Numbered from the stretch's first letter, positions 6,079-13,787 are shown. The stretch: DNA of 14,049 nt from Christensenella sp. UBA6880 (GCA_002449145.1 DKCG01000002.1:64834-78882), one strand, 5' to 3'. Notes: generated by a model from the letters alone, not told the origin. Made by a program: numbers and translations.

Positions 6079-7195
6079 CGTCTTTGAAAATGCGCTCTAC
6101 GCAAGAAAGAAAGTAGGCTATTTCGCTCTCTTGCGTGTCGCAACCCACGCTTGCACGCACCGCGCCTTGATTGGCCGTTCCCATATTGAGATGAACGAGG
6201 GGCGCGCAATGCAATCCGCCTCTTACGCATATTCCCGCTTCGTTGAGTTTGTCAGCAACGTAGCCGCTGTCCGCATTTTTGAGATTGAAAGACACGACGC
6301 CAGTTACGGCGTCGCGGGTGTAGACGGTCGCGCCGACGTGTTCGAGCGAATATATAACGTTTTTCGCGATTCTATCGATATGTTTTTTGATTTTTGCAAG
6401 GTTGTCGAAAGTCCATTTCGCGCCTTGATGTAGCGCGCATATGCCGCCCGAAAACTGAGTGCCGGCCTCGAAAGATTCGGGCTTTGCGACTTTGGGAATA
6501 ACGTCGTTTGAAAACGTACCCGTGCCGCCGTATAAAAGCGGTTTTAGGTTTATATCGTTTTTGACAACTAAAAATCCCGTACCTTGTATGCCGTGCAGTC
6601 CTTTATGACCGGGGCAAGCGAGCATACTTATCCCGCCGTTTCCGGGGTTTAAGGGAATTAAAGGCACGCTTTGCGCGCCGTCAACAATCAATTTGACGTT
6701 ATTTTTCTTGCAGATATTCGCTATTTCGTCGATATTGCAAACCGCGCCCGTAACGTTGCACGCGCCGCCGAGAACCATAATATCGGCGTATTTTGCGCAT
6801 TTTTCCACGTCTTCGAGCCGTATATGACCGCTTCCGTCCGCTTTTACCACGTCGAGCGAGATTTTGCCCTCGCTTTTTAGATTGTAAAGCGGGCGCAGAA
6901 CCGAATTATGCTCGTTTGTGCTCGTAACCACCTTTTCACCGCCGTTTATCAGTCCGAAAATTGCAAGATTGATTGCTTCCGTGCAGTTTTTCGTGAATAC
7001 AAGGGAATATTCCTCGCTCGCGCCGAGCATAGAAAGCAGATAATCCCGACATTTTTGTATGCGTATGCTTTTGTCAACCGCTTCGTCGTGACTGCCTCTG
7101 CCGCTGTTTGCCGAGTGCGATACGTCGAAAAGCAATGCGTCGAGGGCGCATTTTGGCTTGAATCTTGAAGTTGCGGCGTTGTCGAGATATATCAT
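6068..7195 (-). CDS. Cysteine desulfurase family PLP enzyme (TIGR01977 / EF2568 type)
   Basis: Fold-type I, class V aminotransferase of 375 residues, opening MIYLDNAATS as this subgroup does. Visible residues: EHNSV (H96), VDGAQ (D172, Q175), the PLP lysine K198 in GHKGL, and a catalytic-loop cysteine C330 in RGGLHCAPLVH, followed by R347 in GAVRAS. These support release of sulfur from cysteine (or selenium from selenocysteine) as an enzyme-bound persulfide. The TIGR01977 group is known to occur near YedF, SelD and selenium-dependent enzymes in some Firmicutes, but its physiological role is not settled. Here the divergent neighbour is a DUF3343 protein, a putative Se/S carrier. Start: ATG 7195 with AAGGA upstream. 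No IscU, NifU or SufBCD gene lies nearby, so a housekeeping Fe-S role is not supported by context. Confidence 0.9.
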   Translation of the reverse strand: MIYLDNAATSRFKPKCALDALLFDVSHSANSGRGSHDEAVDKSIRIQKCRDYLLSMLGASEEYSLVFTKNCTEAINLAIFGLINGGEKVVTSTNEHNSVLRPLYNLKSEGKISLDVVKADGSGHIRLEDVEKCAKYADIMVLGGACNVTGAVCNIDEIANICKKNNVKLIVDGAQSVPLIPLNPGNGGISMLACPGHKGLHGIQGTGFLVVKNDINLKPLLYGGTGTFSNDVIPKVAKPESFEAGTQFSGGICALHQGAKWTFDNLAKIKKHIDRIAKNVIYSLEHVGATVYTRDAVTGVVSFNLKNADSGYVADKLNEAGICVRGGLHCAPLVHLNMGTANQGAVRASVGCDTQESEIAYFLSCVERIFKDVTK

Positions 7196-7227
7196 TTTTT
7201 GTCCTTATCTATGCAATTTATGCGAAT

Positions 7228-7256
7228 TTGCACGAAAAATGTGTTCGCACAATATA
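7228..7256 (+). promoter_or_regulatory. Putative promoter of the DUF3343 gene
   Basis: TTGCAC (7228-7233), 17 bases, then AATATA (7251-7256); TATATT at 7253 is an alternative -10. The element overlaps an inverted repeat TGCGAA (7221-7226) / TTCGCA (7244-7249), so a regulator could bind here and affect both divergent genes. Sequence-only prediction. Confidence 0.45.
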
Positions 7257-7296
7257 TTAAAATCGAGAGCGGTTACATATATTTTCGGAGGGGATT

Positions 7297-7545
7297 ATGA
7301 GAGAATTTTTCGTAGCGTTCCGCTCGCGCGCCGAAGCCGTGCGGTTTTATGAGGATTTGTCGTCGTACGCCATATCCTGCAAACTTATCAACACTCCCTC
7401 GTCTGCAAAAGTGGGGTGCGGATTGTCGGTGAAGTTGTTTGCAAAGGATATGCAGCAAGCAAAAATCGTACTTCAACGAGGCAGATACTCGTCCGCCATA
7501 GGCTTTTATTATTTCGGCACGAACGGCAGCGCGATAAGACTTTGA
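7297..7545 (+). CDS. DUF3343 protein, putative Se/S carrier-like
   Basis: An 82-residue soluble protein matching the DUF3343 pattern (Pfam PF11823, putative Se/S carrier protein-like): an N-terminal beta strand and helix ending around residue 25, a TPSS segment, then a central VGCGLSVK with cysteine C41, where family members have a conserved S-x-C-G-L, and a second half with a beta-alpha pattern (QQAKIVLQRGRYSSAIGFYYFG). The family is thought, not proven, to carry sulfur or selenium on that cysteine. The start is decided by GGAGGGG at 7287-7293. It is divergent from the cysteine desulfurase, which fits a donor-acceptor relationship. Family match is by eye. Confidence 0.78.
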   Translation: MREFFVAFRSRAEAVRFYEDLSSYAISCKLINTPSSAKVGCGLSVKLFAKDMQQAKIVLQRGRYSSAIGFYYFGTNGSAIRL

Positions 7546-7563
7546 AGTGTAAACCGCTCTGAA

Positions 7564-7595
7564 ATGCCCGATTGCGCATATGCGCTTTCGGGCAT
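7564..7595. other. Hairpin downstream of the DUF3343 gene
   Basis: ATGCCCGA (7564-7571) pairs with TCGGGCAT (7588-7595); inside, across a TT/TT internal loop, GCGC-ATAT-GCGC (7574-7585) forms a second stem. It begins 19 bases after the DUF3343 stop. No T tract follows, so it is either a non-canonical transcript end or an mRNA-stabilising hairpin. The rest of the 7546-7779 gap is gene-free apart from an AACTGTTTTC direct repeat at 7683-7692 and 7705-7714. Confidence 0.5.
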
Positions 7596-7779
7596 ATTGG
7601 AATACTTATTTCGGACGTATATGGTGACTCTTTTGAGCGTATCGAAGAAGAAAACGATAAACCTTTTGTCGGTGTATCGAAAAACTGTTTTCTTGTCAAC
7701 GAACAACTGTTTTCAAGCAAATGTTTCCGAACTTAAACTTCTATTATTGCAAAACTGTATTTCGCACCCGCGCAAACCC

Positions 7780-7808
7780 TTGCAAAATGCCCTCGTTTGT
7801 GCGATAAT
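7780..7808 (+). promoter_or_regulatory. Promoter of nth operon, possibly giving a leaderless mRNA
   Basis: TTGCAA (7780-7785), exactly 17 bases, then GATAAT (7803-7808), a close sigma-70/A match. Transcription starting about 7 bases after the -10 would begin at 7815-7816, on the A of the nth ATG (7816). No Shine-Dalgarno precedes that ATG, which fits leaderless translation. Confidence 0.6.
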
Positions 7809-7815
7809 CGTTAAT

Positions 7816-8469
7816 ATGACGGAAGATAACAAGAAAATATACGACTTGCTCGACCAAATGCACTACGACGCCGATTGCGAATTGAATTTCGATTCGCCTT
7901 TCGAGTTGCTCGTTGCGGTGGTGCTGTCCGCTCAATGCACGGACAAGCGCGTAAATCAGGTCACGAGCGAACTTTTTAAGGTCGCCTCTACGCCGCAAGA
8001 ATTTGCGGATATGGACATATGCGAACTCGAAAAATATATATTTTCTTGCGGATTTTACCATAATAAGGCAAAGGCGATAAAGAGCCTCAGTCAAAGTATT
8101 CTCGATATGGGTGGTATGCCGACGACGCGCGACGAGTTGATGAAACTTAAAGGCGTGGGACGAAAGACGGCAAACGTCGTTGCGGCGGTCGCCTACGGCG
8201 AAAACGCCATAGCGGTGGACACGCACGTTTTCAGGGTGGCAAACCGCATAGGACTCGTCCACGCAAAAACGCCCGAGCAGGCCGAAGCGCAACTTATGTC
8301 CGCTTTCGACGAGAATCTTTGGTCGCACCTTCATCATCTTTTGATATTTCACGGCAGATACACTTGTCACTCTCAACGTCCCGAATGTGACAAATGCCTC
8401 GTGAGAGGTTACTGCGAGTACTATCAAAAACTTACGTCGGGCATACCGACGCAAAAGGCGAGCAAATAA
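7816..8469 (+). CDS. nth: Endonuclease III (DNA glycosylase/AP lyase)
   Basis: Base-excision repair enzyme that removes oxidised pyrimidines and cleaves at the abasic site. With ATG 7816 it has 217 residues (E. coli Nth has 211). Visible: LLVAVVLSAQCTDKRVN (31-47), the helix-hairpin-helix LKGVGRKTA (111-119) with catalytic lysine K117, catalytic aspartate D135 in VDTHVFR, and the [4Fe-4S] ligands C184-x6-C191-x2-C194-x5-C200. The frame stays open upstream to 7564, but that extension is unrelated to the family and crosses the promoter and a hairpin, so I reject it. No ribosome site precedes 7816. The stop is 7 bases before nfnA, so nth probably leads the nth-nfnA-nfnB operon. Confidence 0.93.
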   Translation: MTEDNKKIYDLLDQMHYDADCELNFDSPFELLVAVVLSAQCTDKRVNQVTSELFKVASTPQEFADMDICELEKYIFSCGFYHNKAKAIKSLSQSILDMGGMPTTRDELMKLKGVGRKTANVVAAVAYGENAIAVDTHVFRVANRIGLVHAKTPEQAEAQLMSAFDENLWSHLHHLLIFHGRYTCHSQRPECDKCLVRGYCEYYQKLTSGIPTQKASK

Positions 8470-8476
8470 AAGCGAT

Positions 8477-9310
8477 ATGAAAAAATACGAGATTGTTTCA
8501 AAAAAACGACTTGCGCCCAACGTAAACGAATACGTCGTTTACGCGCCGCTCGTTGCAAAACACTGTCTTGCGGGGCAGTTTATAATTTTGCGCACCGACG
8601 AGGACGGCGAGCGCGTTCCGTTCACCGTATGCGACTATTCGCGCGAGGACGGCAGGGTTTCGATTATGGTGCAAGAAGTCGGCTACACGACGGCAAAACT
8701 CGCTATGATGAACGAGGGCGATTGCCTTTGCGATTTCGTAGGACCTTTGGGCAACCCAACCGATTTGTCGGCGTATGAGAATATCTGTCTTATAGGCGGT
8801 GGCATAGGCTCTGCCGTTATTTATCCGCAAGCGAAGCAACTCTTTTTCAGCGGCAAAGCGGCGGACGTTGTACTCGGCGCGCGCAACAAAGATTTGCTTA
8901 TGTACGTCGACGAGTTTAAGGCAAATTCAAAAGACTTGTATTTGGTCACAGACGACGGTTCGAGCGGCGTAAAGGGATTCGTCACCGATATGCTCAAATC
9001 CCTCGTAGAGGGCGGAAAGAAATACGATTGCGTATTCGCGGTCGGTCCGCTTCCTATGATGAAAGCGGTTTGCAATCTCGCAAAATCCCTCGATATTGCC
9101 GCAATCGTGAGTATGAACTCTATGATGGTTGACGGCACGGGTATGTGCGCTTGTTGCAGGCTCACCGTGGGCGGCGAAACCAAGTACGCGTGCATAGACG
9201 GCCCCGAATTCGACGGGCATCTCGTTGACTTCGACGAGGCTATTGCAAGAAGCAAAATGTATCGCGAAGAAGAAAAAGCCCATTACTGCAATTTGAGAGG
9301 TGGGGTATGA
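8477..9310 (+). CDS. nfnA: NfnA: FAD/[2Fe-2S] subunit of NADH-dependent ferredoxin:NADP+ oxidoreductase
   Basis: A 277-residue member of the dihydroorotate dehydrogenase electron-transfer-subunit family. It has an N-terminal FAD barrel with VPFTVCD (47-53), an NAD-binding fold opening LIGGGIGSA (105-113), and a C-terminal [2Fe-2S] site MVDGTGMCACCRLTVGG with C224, C226, C227 and later C239. In known NfnA proteins an aspartate and three cysteines hold the cluster; here D219, C224, C227 and C239 fit that. Paired with NfnB it forms the electron-bifurcating transhydrogenase linking ferredoxin, NADH and NADP+ in the cytoplasm of anaerobes. ATG 8477 follows nth by 7 bases with only a weak ribosome site. 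The stop overlaps nfnB by 4 bases. PyrK or sulfide dehydrogenase subunits are related alternatives, made less likely by the adjacent nfnB. Confidence 0.9.
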   Translation: MKKYEIVSKKRLAPNVNEYVVYAPLVAKHCLAGQFIILRTDEDGERVPFTVCDYSREDGRVSIMVQEVGYTTAKLAMMNEGDCLCDFVGPLGNPTDLSAYENICLIGGGIGSAVIYPQAKQLFFSGKAADVVLGARNKDLLMYVDEFKANSKDLYLVTDDGSSGVKGFVTDMLKSLVEGGKKYDCVFAVGPLPMMKAVCNLAKSLDIAAIVSMNSMMVDGTGMCACCRLTVGGETKYACIDGPEFDGHLVDFDEAIARSKMYREEEKAHYCNLRGGV

Positions 9311-10677
9311 TTGAAGCAAGACACCGTATGCCGACTCAATCCGCAGAGGAAAGAAAGCACAATTTCGACGAGGTTGCGCTCGGATATACCGCGCAACTTG
9401 CCTTAGACGAGGCGCAAAGATGTCTTAATTGCAAAAACGCGCCGTGTATGAGCGGTTGCCCCGTAGGCGTTCGCATACCCGACTTCATCGCGCACGTCAA
9501 AAAAGGCGATATGGAAGAGGCGTATCGCACGATAAAGCAAGACAACAATCTTCCCGCAATCTGCGGCAGAGTCTGTCCACAAGAGAATCAGTGCGAAAAG
9601 CATTGCGTACGCAAGGACAAACTCGGCGGAAGCGTGGCAATAGGCAATCTCGAAAGATACGTCGCCGATTACGCCGCAAAAAGCGGATTTGCCGAGCATA
9701 CGGTAGCCGAAAAAATCGGCAAACGCGTGGCAATCGTGGGTTCGGGCCCGTCCTCGCTCTCGTGTGCGGCAGACCTTGCTCGCGCAGGCGTAGACGTCAC
9801 GATATTCGAGGCTTTGCACGAAGCGGGCGGCGTACTCGTGTACGGTATTCCCGAATTTCGACTTCCCAAATCGCTCGTTAAAGAGGAAATTGAAAAGGTT
9901 TGCTCGCTCGGCGTGAAAATCGAAAAAAACGTCGTCGTCGGCAAAACCGTGTTCATAGACGAATTGCTGTTTGAATACGACGCGGTTTTTATCGGTTCGG
10001 GCGCAGGCGTGCCTATGCTCTTGAAAGTCAAGGGCGAAAACCTCAACGGCGTGTATTCCGCAAACGAGTATCTGACCAGAATAAACCTTATGAAAGCCTA
10101 CAAACAAGGCTCGATAACGCCGATAAAGCACGGCAAAAACGTGGTCGTGGTCGGCGCGGGCAACGTCGCTATGGACAGTGCGCGAACGGCGTTGCGTATG
10201 GGCGCAAACGTCAAACTCGTCTACCGCAGAGGCAGAGAGGAAATGCCTGCACGAAAGGAAGAAATAAACCACGCCGAAGAAGAAGGCGTAGAGTTTATGC
10301 TTTTGTCTAATCCCGTCGAGATACTCGGCGACGAGCAAGGCAACGTATGCGCGATTAAGTGTGTGAAAATGCAACTCGGCGAACCCGACGCAAGCGGCAG
10401 AAGAAGTCCCGTACCCATCGAGGGAAGCGAATTTGTCGTTGAATGCGACGAAGTTATAGTCGCGCTCGGGACGAGTCCGAATCCCATAATCAAACGCAGT
10501 TTCCCGTCTTTGGAAACGACGAAGAAAGGCACTATAGTTGCGGACGAAAACGGACTTACCAATATTCCTCGCTTGTACGTCGGCGGCGACGCTATGACGG
10601 GCGCGGCAACCGTAATTCTCGCAATGGGCACGGGCAAGCGCAGTGCAAAAGCAATACTCGAATCCTTCAAAAACTAA
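9307..10677 (+). CDS. nfnB: NfnB: NADPH-binding Fe-S flavoprotein subunit (GltA/GltD-like)
   Basis: A 456-residue protein of the NADPH-dependent glutamate synthase small-subunit family. The N-terminal ferredoxin-like domain has eight cysteines (39, 42, 47, 51 and 86, 90, 96, 100) suited to two [4Fe-4S] clusters. A Rossmann FAD site is VGSGPSSLSCAADLA (144-158), with SS where most relatives have AG. A conserved FEALHEAGGVLVYGIPEFRLPK (167-188) follows, then the NADPH site VGAGNVAMDSA (282-292), and a terminal FAD contact GGDAMTGAATVILAMGTGK. With NfnA it bifurcates electrons from NADPH to ferredoxin and NAD+, or the reverse. It starts at ATG 9307, overlapping nfnA, with GAGAGG 6 bases upstream. 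A free-standing glutamate synthase small subunit is less likely because no large subunit is adjacent. Confidence 0.92.
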   Translation: MIEARHRMPTQSAEERKHNFDEVALGYTAQLALDEAQRCLNCKNAPCMSGCPVGVRIPDFIAHVKKGDMEEAYRTIKQDNNLPAICGRVCPQENQCEKHCVRKDKLGGSVAIGNLERYVADYAAKSGFAEHTVAEKIGKRVAIVGSGPSSLSCAADLARAGVDVTIFEALHEAGGVLVYGIPEFRLPKSLVKEEIEKVCSLGVKIEKNVVVGKTVFIDELLFEYDAVFIGSGAGVPMLLKVKGENLNGVYSANEYLTRINLMKAYKQGSITPIKHGKNVVVVGAGNVAMDSARTALRMGANVKLVYRRGREEMPARKEEINHAEEEGVEFMLLSNPVEILGDEQGNVCAIKCVKMQLGEPDASGRRSPVPIEGSEFVVECDEVIVALGTSPNPIIKRSFPSLETTKKGTIVADENGLTNIPRLYVGGDAMTGAATVILAMGTGKRSAKAILESFKN

Positions 10678-10757
10678 AATCGAACAACCGAAAAACAACG
10701 AAATAACAAAAATCGAAGCGTTGATTTTTCCACAATAAAAGAAAAAAAGAGGTCAAT

Positions 10758-12020
10758 ATGTTTCTCGACTATGCGAAAATTTTTATAAAAGCAGGCAACG
10801 GCGGCAACGGAAAAGTGTCCTTCCACCGTGAAAAGTTCGTTCCCAACGGCGGACCGGACGGCGGCGACGGCGGCAATGGCGGCGACGTGGTGTTTGTCGC
10901 GGACAAAGAGATAAACACGCTCATAGATTTTAAATTTCAGAAGTTTTATCGCGCGCAGAACGGCGGCGACGGCGAGGCGAAGAATTGCACCGGCAAATCC
11001 GCGCCCAATCTCGTCATAAAAGTGCCCGTCGGCACAGTGATTCGCGACACGGAAAGCGGAAAGGTCATCGCAGACCTCTTTGACGACGGCGAAACTTTCG
11101 TTGCGCTCAAAGGCGGCAGAGGCGGCAAGGGCAACAACCGTTTTGCGCACGCAAGACGTCAAGCGCCGTCTTTCTCGCAACTCGGCGAAACCACAGAAGA
11201 ACATCAGGTTACGCTCGAACTCAAAACCATTGCGGACGTAGGTCTCGTTGGCTTCCCGAACGTCGGCAAATCTACGCTCTTGTCCGTGCTTACGAGCGCG
11301 AAACCCAAAATCGCAAACTATCACTTTACCACAATCAGCCCGAATCTCGGCGTAGTGCAGATGCAGGACAGCAGTTTTGTTATAGCGGATATTCCCGGTC
11401 TTATCGAGGGCGCAAGCGAGGGCGCGGGGCTCGGACACTATTTCCTTCGCCACATCGAAAGAGTGCGCCTCATCGTGCATATCGTGGACATCAGCGGCAG
11501 CGAGGGCAGAGACCCCATCGACGATTACAACAAAATCAACGCCGAACTTGCAACTTACAGCGAAAAACTCGCTTCCATTCCGCAACTCGTCGTCGCAGGC
11601 AAAGCGGATTTGCTCACCGACCGCTCGGAAATCGAAAAATTTGAAAAAGCAATCGGTAAAAAGGTTTTTGTCGTATCTTCCGTCACGCACGAAGGGCTCG
11701 ACGAACTTCTTTCCGCAATGAAACAGCAAGTCGAACAACTTCCGCCACCTCAACGTATTCAGCGTGACGAAACCTTTGAACTCGAACCCAAAGCCGATCA
11801 AAAATTCACCGTATCCCGCCTTCCCGACGGTTCGTTCTTCGTCGACGGCGGACTCGTCGATTTTCTCGTTCAAAACGTCACCATTTCTTCACCCGATTCC
11901 TTTGCGTTTTTCCAAAAGGTACTCAAGGACCGCGGCGTAATAGCCGAACTGAAAAAGAAGGGTATGAAAGAGGGGGATATAGTTGTAATCGGCGACCTTG
12001 AATTTGAATGGGTGGATTGA
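10758..12020 (+). CDS. obgE: Obg family GTPase
   Basis: Essential GTPase acting in 50S ribosome assembly and stress signalling. It has 420 residues with all three domains: the glycine-rich Obg fold (about 1-158; GGPDGGDGGNGGD at 31-43), the GTPase domain (about 159-330), and a C-terminal OCT domain (about 340-420). GTPase motifs: G1 GFPNVGKST (165-173), G2 TT at 191-192, G3 DIPG (211-214), G5 near SSVTHEGL. The G4 motif reads AGKAD (280-284) where NKxD is expected, so asparagine is replaced by glycine. AGAGG (10748-10752) lies 5 bases before ATG 10758. The gene begins 80 bases after nfnB; that gap is A-rich and shows no clear terminator, so read-through from nfnB is possible. A long palindrome follows the stop. 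Confidence 0.96.
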   Translation: MFLDYAKIFIKAGNGGNGKVSFHREKFVPNGGPDGGDGGNGGDVVFVADKEINTLIDFKFQKFYRAQNGGDGEAKNCTGKSAPNLVIKVPVGTVIRDTESGKVIADLFDDGETFVALKGGRGGKGNNRFAHARRQAPSFSQLGETTEEHQVTLELKTIADVGLVGFPNVGKSTLLSVLTSAKPKIANYHFTTISPNLGVVQMQDSSFVIADIPGLIEGASEGAGLGHYFLRHIERVRLIVHIVDISGSEGRDPIDDYNKINAELATYSEKLASIPQLVVAGKADLLTDRSEIEKFEKAIGKKVFVVSSVTHEGLDELLSAMKQQVEQLPPPQRIQRDETFELEPKADQKFTVSRLPDGSFFVDGGLVDFLVQNVTISSPDSFAFFQKVLKDRGVIAELKKKGMKEGDIVVIGDLEFEWVD

Positions 12021-12024
12021 CGCA

Positions 12025-12132
12025 TTCAAACAGCGACTAACTTTGTCAAACCCCTTTTGCTCATCGTCACGTACGATTATGTACGTTAGGCGATTCGCAA
12101 AAGGGGTTTTCCTTGTTATTCATCTGTTTGAA
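12025..12132 (+). terminator. Long compound palindrome after obgE, probably including its terminator
   Basis: Four nested stems share one axis: TTCAAACAG (12025-12033) with CTGTTTGAA (12124-12132); AAACCCCTTTTGC (12048-12060) with GCAAAAGGGGTTT (12097-12109), a perfect 13 bp; ATCG (12063-12066) with CGAT (12091-12094); and ACGTAC (12069-12074) with GTACGT (12081-12086). TAAC (12038-12041) can also pair with GTTA (12115-12118). The 13-bp stem followed by TTTTCCTT is a plausible intrinsic terminator for obgE; the outer stems are more than a terminator needs. The remainder, 12133-12261, is AT-rich with no gene and only weak ATTCATC/CATTTAT-like repetition. Confidence 0.6.
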
Positions 12133-12261
12133 AGTGTCAATCACTTGCGTTTTAGACACGTTCTAACTCTTGCCATTCATCTCTGTGGATTGCGTTTAAT
12201 CTACCCATTTAACATTATCCATTTATCCCTTACATATCAAATTAATACTCATTTTTCACAT

Positions 12262-12304
12262 TATAAAAAAACAACACAAAAGCACCTTGCGTGCAAGGTG
12301 CTTT
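12262..12304 (-). terminator. Intrinsic terminator of the M20 peptidase gene
   Basis: AAAGCACCTTGC (12279-12290) and GCAAGGTGCTTT (12293-12304) make a perfect stem. Read on the minus strand it is followed by TGTGTTG and then seven T. It starts 17 bases beyond the minus-strand peptidase stop. The T-rich tract makes it directional for the minus strand. Confidence 0.8.
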
Positions 12305-12321
12305 GTCATAACTTTTAGTTA

Positions 12322-13638
12322 TTATTTGTACTCTTGAATAAACTTCTTGAAGAAGCCGACGCATTCTTCGAGGGATTTTATATCCACGTTTTCGTTCGAG
12401 GCGTGCATACCGCCGAGTTGGTCGAACGAGAGGGCGCAAGGCGTGCAACGTATCGCGTTGGTTGAAATCTGTTGAAGCACTCTGCAATCCGTTCCGCCAA
12501 ACATAAGATAGGGCACGACTGCCACGTCGGGGTACACTTCGTTGAGTGCTTTTTTGTACATCTGATAGCCTTCGCCGTTGACATCGATCATCGGCGACGC
12601 TTCGCGAGATTGTAAAACTTCCACTTCGAGGTCGTATTTCTTTGCGAGTTTGCGCAGTTTGTTGAAGCAATCTTCGCTCTTGTCGGTGGGCGCAAAGCGC
12701 AAGTTTGCCACAACCCACGCGTCTTGAGGAATCACGTTCGGTGCGGACGCGCCGCTCGACATCGTAAACACCATAGTGGTTGCAAACATCGAGTTGCCGT
12801 ATGCCGCATTGAGTTTCGGCGCGAGTTTTGACACCCACCAGCCTGTAAGACCTATCGTCTTGCAGAATCCTTTGAGAGGGAACGCAAGCGCGTCGCCGAG
12901 TCCGTAAATCATCGCTTTTGCCGCTTTGGACATCTTGGGTTTGAAAACGGTGTGGTGCTCGCAGTAGTTTATAAACGCCGCAAGTCTTGCAATGGGGGTC
13001 TGCTTCGGCGGTTGCGAACTGTGTCCGCCTTTGCCGTGCGCGATAAACTTTACGTCGGCGTAGCCTTTTTCCAAAATACCGACCGCCGCAACGTCTTTTT
13101 TCATAAGGCTGAAAGCCTTTTTGATGATTGCGCCGCCTTCGTCAACTACGAGGAAGGGGGTTATGCCATTAGATTTGAACCAGTCGCGCGCCATAGAAGC
13201 ACCGGGCCCCGACGTTTCTTCGTTGTCGCTGTAACTCAAATACACGTCCTGTTCGGGAACGAAGCCTTGCTCGATGAGTTCGTCAACGGCTTGAATGGTG
13301 GAAAAGAGCGTGTTTTTGCAGTCCATTGCGCCTCTGCCGTACACTTTGCCGTCAACGACGGTTGCGCTGAACGGGGGATATTTCCAGTCGCCGCCGACTG
13401 CGGGCACGACGTCTTGGTGCGCCATAAGCACGAGCGGACGAGCGGAAGATTTGCCGCGCCACTTGTAAAGAAGCACGTCGCCGCCCACTTCTATTTTCTC
13501 GCAAGTTTGTTTGACGTTGGGAAATTCCTCGTCGAGAACCTTGTGGAAAGCCTCGAAGTATTCGTGACCGCTATTTGTGACGGTGGGGCATTGAATGAGT
13601 TTTACAAAACTGTCAACGTATCCGTTTTGGTTTTTCAT
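12322..13638 (-). CDS. M20 family metallopeptidase (CPS1/PM20D1-like)
   Basis: A 438-residue zinc hydrolase, probably a cytoplasmic dipeptidase or aminoacylase. Visible: H74 and D76 in LVLMAHQDVVP, WKYPPFSATVVDGKVYGRGAMDCKN with bridging D106, the general-base/ligand pair E140-E141 in SDNEETSG, an acidic ligand in VVDEGG (D166/E167), H412 in GGMHASNE, and GGTDCR (381-386). A lid/dimerisation domain is inserted at about 190-310 (GKGGHSSQPP). The wording of the motifs is closest to the carboxypeptidase S / PM20D1 branch; substrate cannot be told. I start at ATG 13638, with GAGG 6 bases upstream, rather than the TTG at 13695, because the latter lies within the gene's own -35 box and adds 19 hydrophobic residues not expected here. 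It has its own promoter and terminator, so it is monocistronic. Confidence 0.9.
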   Translation of the reverse strand: MKNQNGYVDSFVKLIQCPTVTNSGHEYFEAFHKVLDEEFPNVKQTCEKIEVGGDVLLYKWRGKSSARPLVLMAHQDVVPAVGGDWKYPPFSATVVDGKVYGRGAMDCKNTLFSTIQAVDELIEQGFVPEQDVYLSYSDNEETSGPGASMARDWFKSNGITPFLVVDEGGAIIKKAFSLMKKDVAAVGILEKGYADVKFIAHGKGGHSSQPPKQTPIARLAAFINYCEHHTVFKPKMSKAAKAMIYGLGDALAFPLKGFCKTIGLTGWWVSKLAPKLNAAYGNSMFATTMVFTMSSGASAPNVIPQDAWVVANLRFAPTDKSEDCFNKLRKLAKKYDLEVEVLQSREASPMIDVNGEGYQMYKKALNEVYPDVAVVPYLMFGGTDCRVLQQISTNAIRCTPCALSFDQLGGMHASNENVDIKSLEECVGFFKKFIQEYK

Positions 13639-13666
13639 AGAGTACCTCGCAAATGAGAATAGAAAT

Positions 13667-13695
13667 ATTATACAACCAAAGCAAATAATAAACAA
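13667..13695 (-). promoter_or_regulatory. Promoter of the M20 peptidase gene
   Basis: On the minus strand TTGTTT (13695-13690), 17 bases, then a perfect TATAAT (13672-13667). The start of transcription would fall near 13660, leaving a leader of about 20 bases with the ribosome site. This decides the choice of ATG 13638. Confidence 0.65.
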
Positions 13696-13787
13696 GTGTC
13701 ATTTTTTGAAATTTTAATTGCAGAGCGAATTTTGACGTGAAAATAAAAAATAAAAGAGCATACGGCGTACAAAATAATAAAAATCAG

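Noticed and set aside
7683..7714. AACTGTTTTC repeated at 22-base spacing, considered as a CRISPR or iteron remnant
   Set aside because: There are only two exact 10-base copies, no conserved longer repeat and no associated genes, so chance is adequate.
7564..7815. N-terminal extension of nth by 84 residues
   Set aside because: The frame is open, but it crosses a hairpin, a direct repeat and the nth promoter, and it matches nothing in the endonuclease III family.
11998..12318. 106-residue plus-strand ORF after obgE
   Set aside because: It overlaps the obgE end, the compound palindrome and the peptidase terminator. Its sequence looks random and it has no ribosome site of its own.
13638..13695. 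Hydrophobic N-terminal extension (signal-like) of the M20 peptidase
   Set aside because: The TTG start lies in the -35 box and the extension spans the -10 box and ribosome site, so it would not be transcribed from this promoter.
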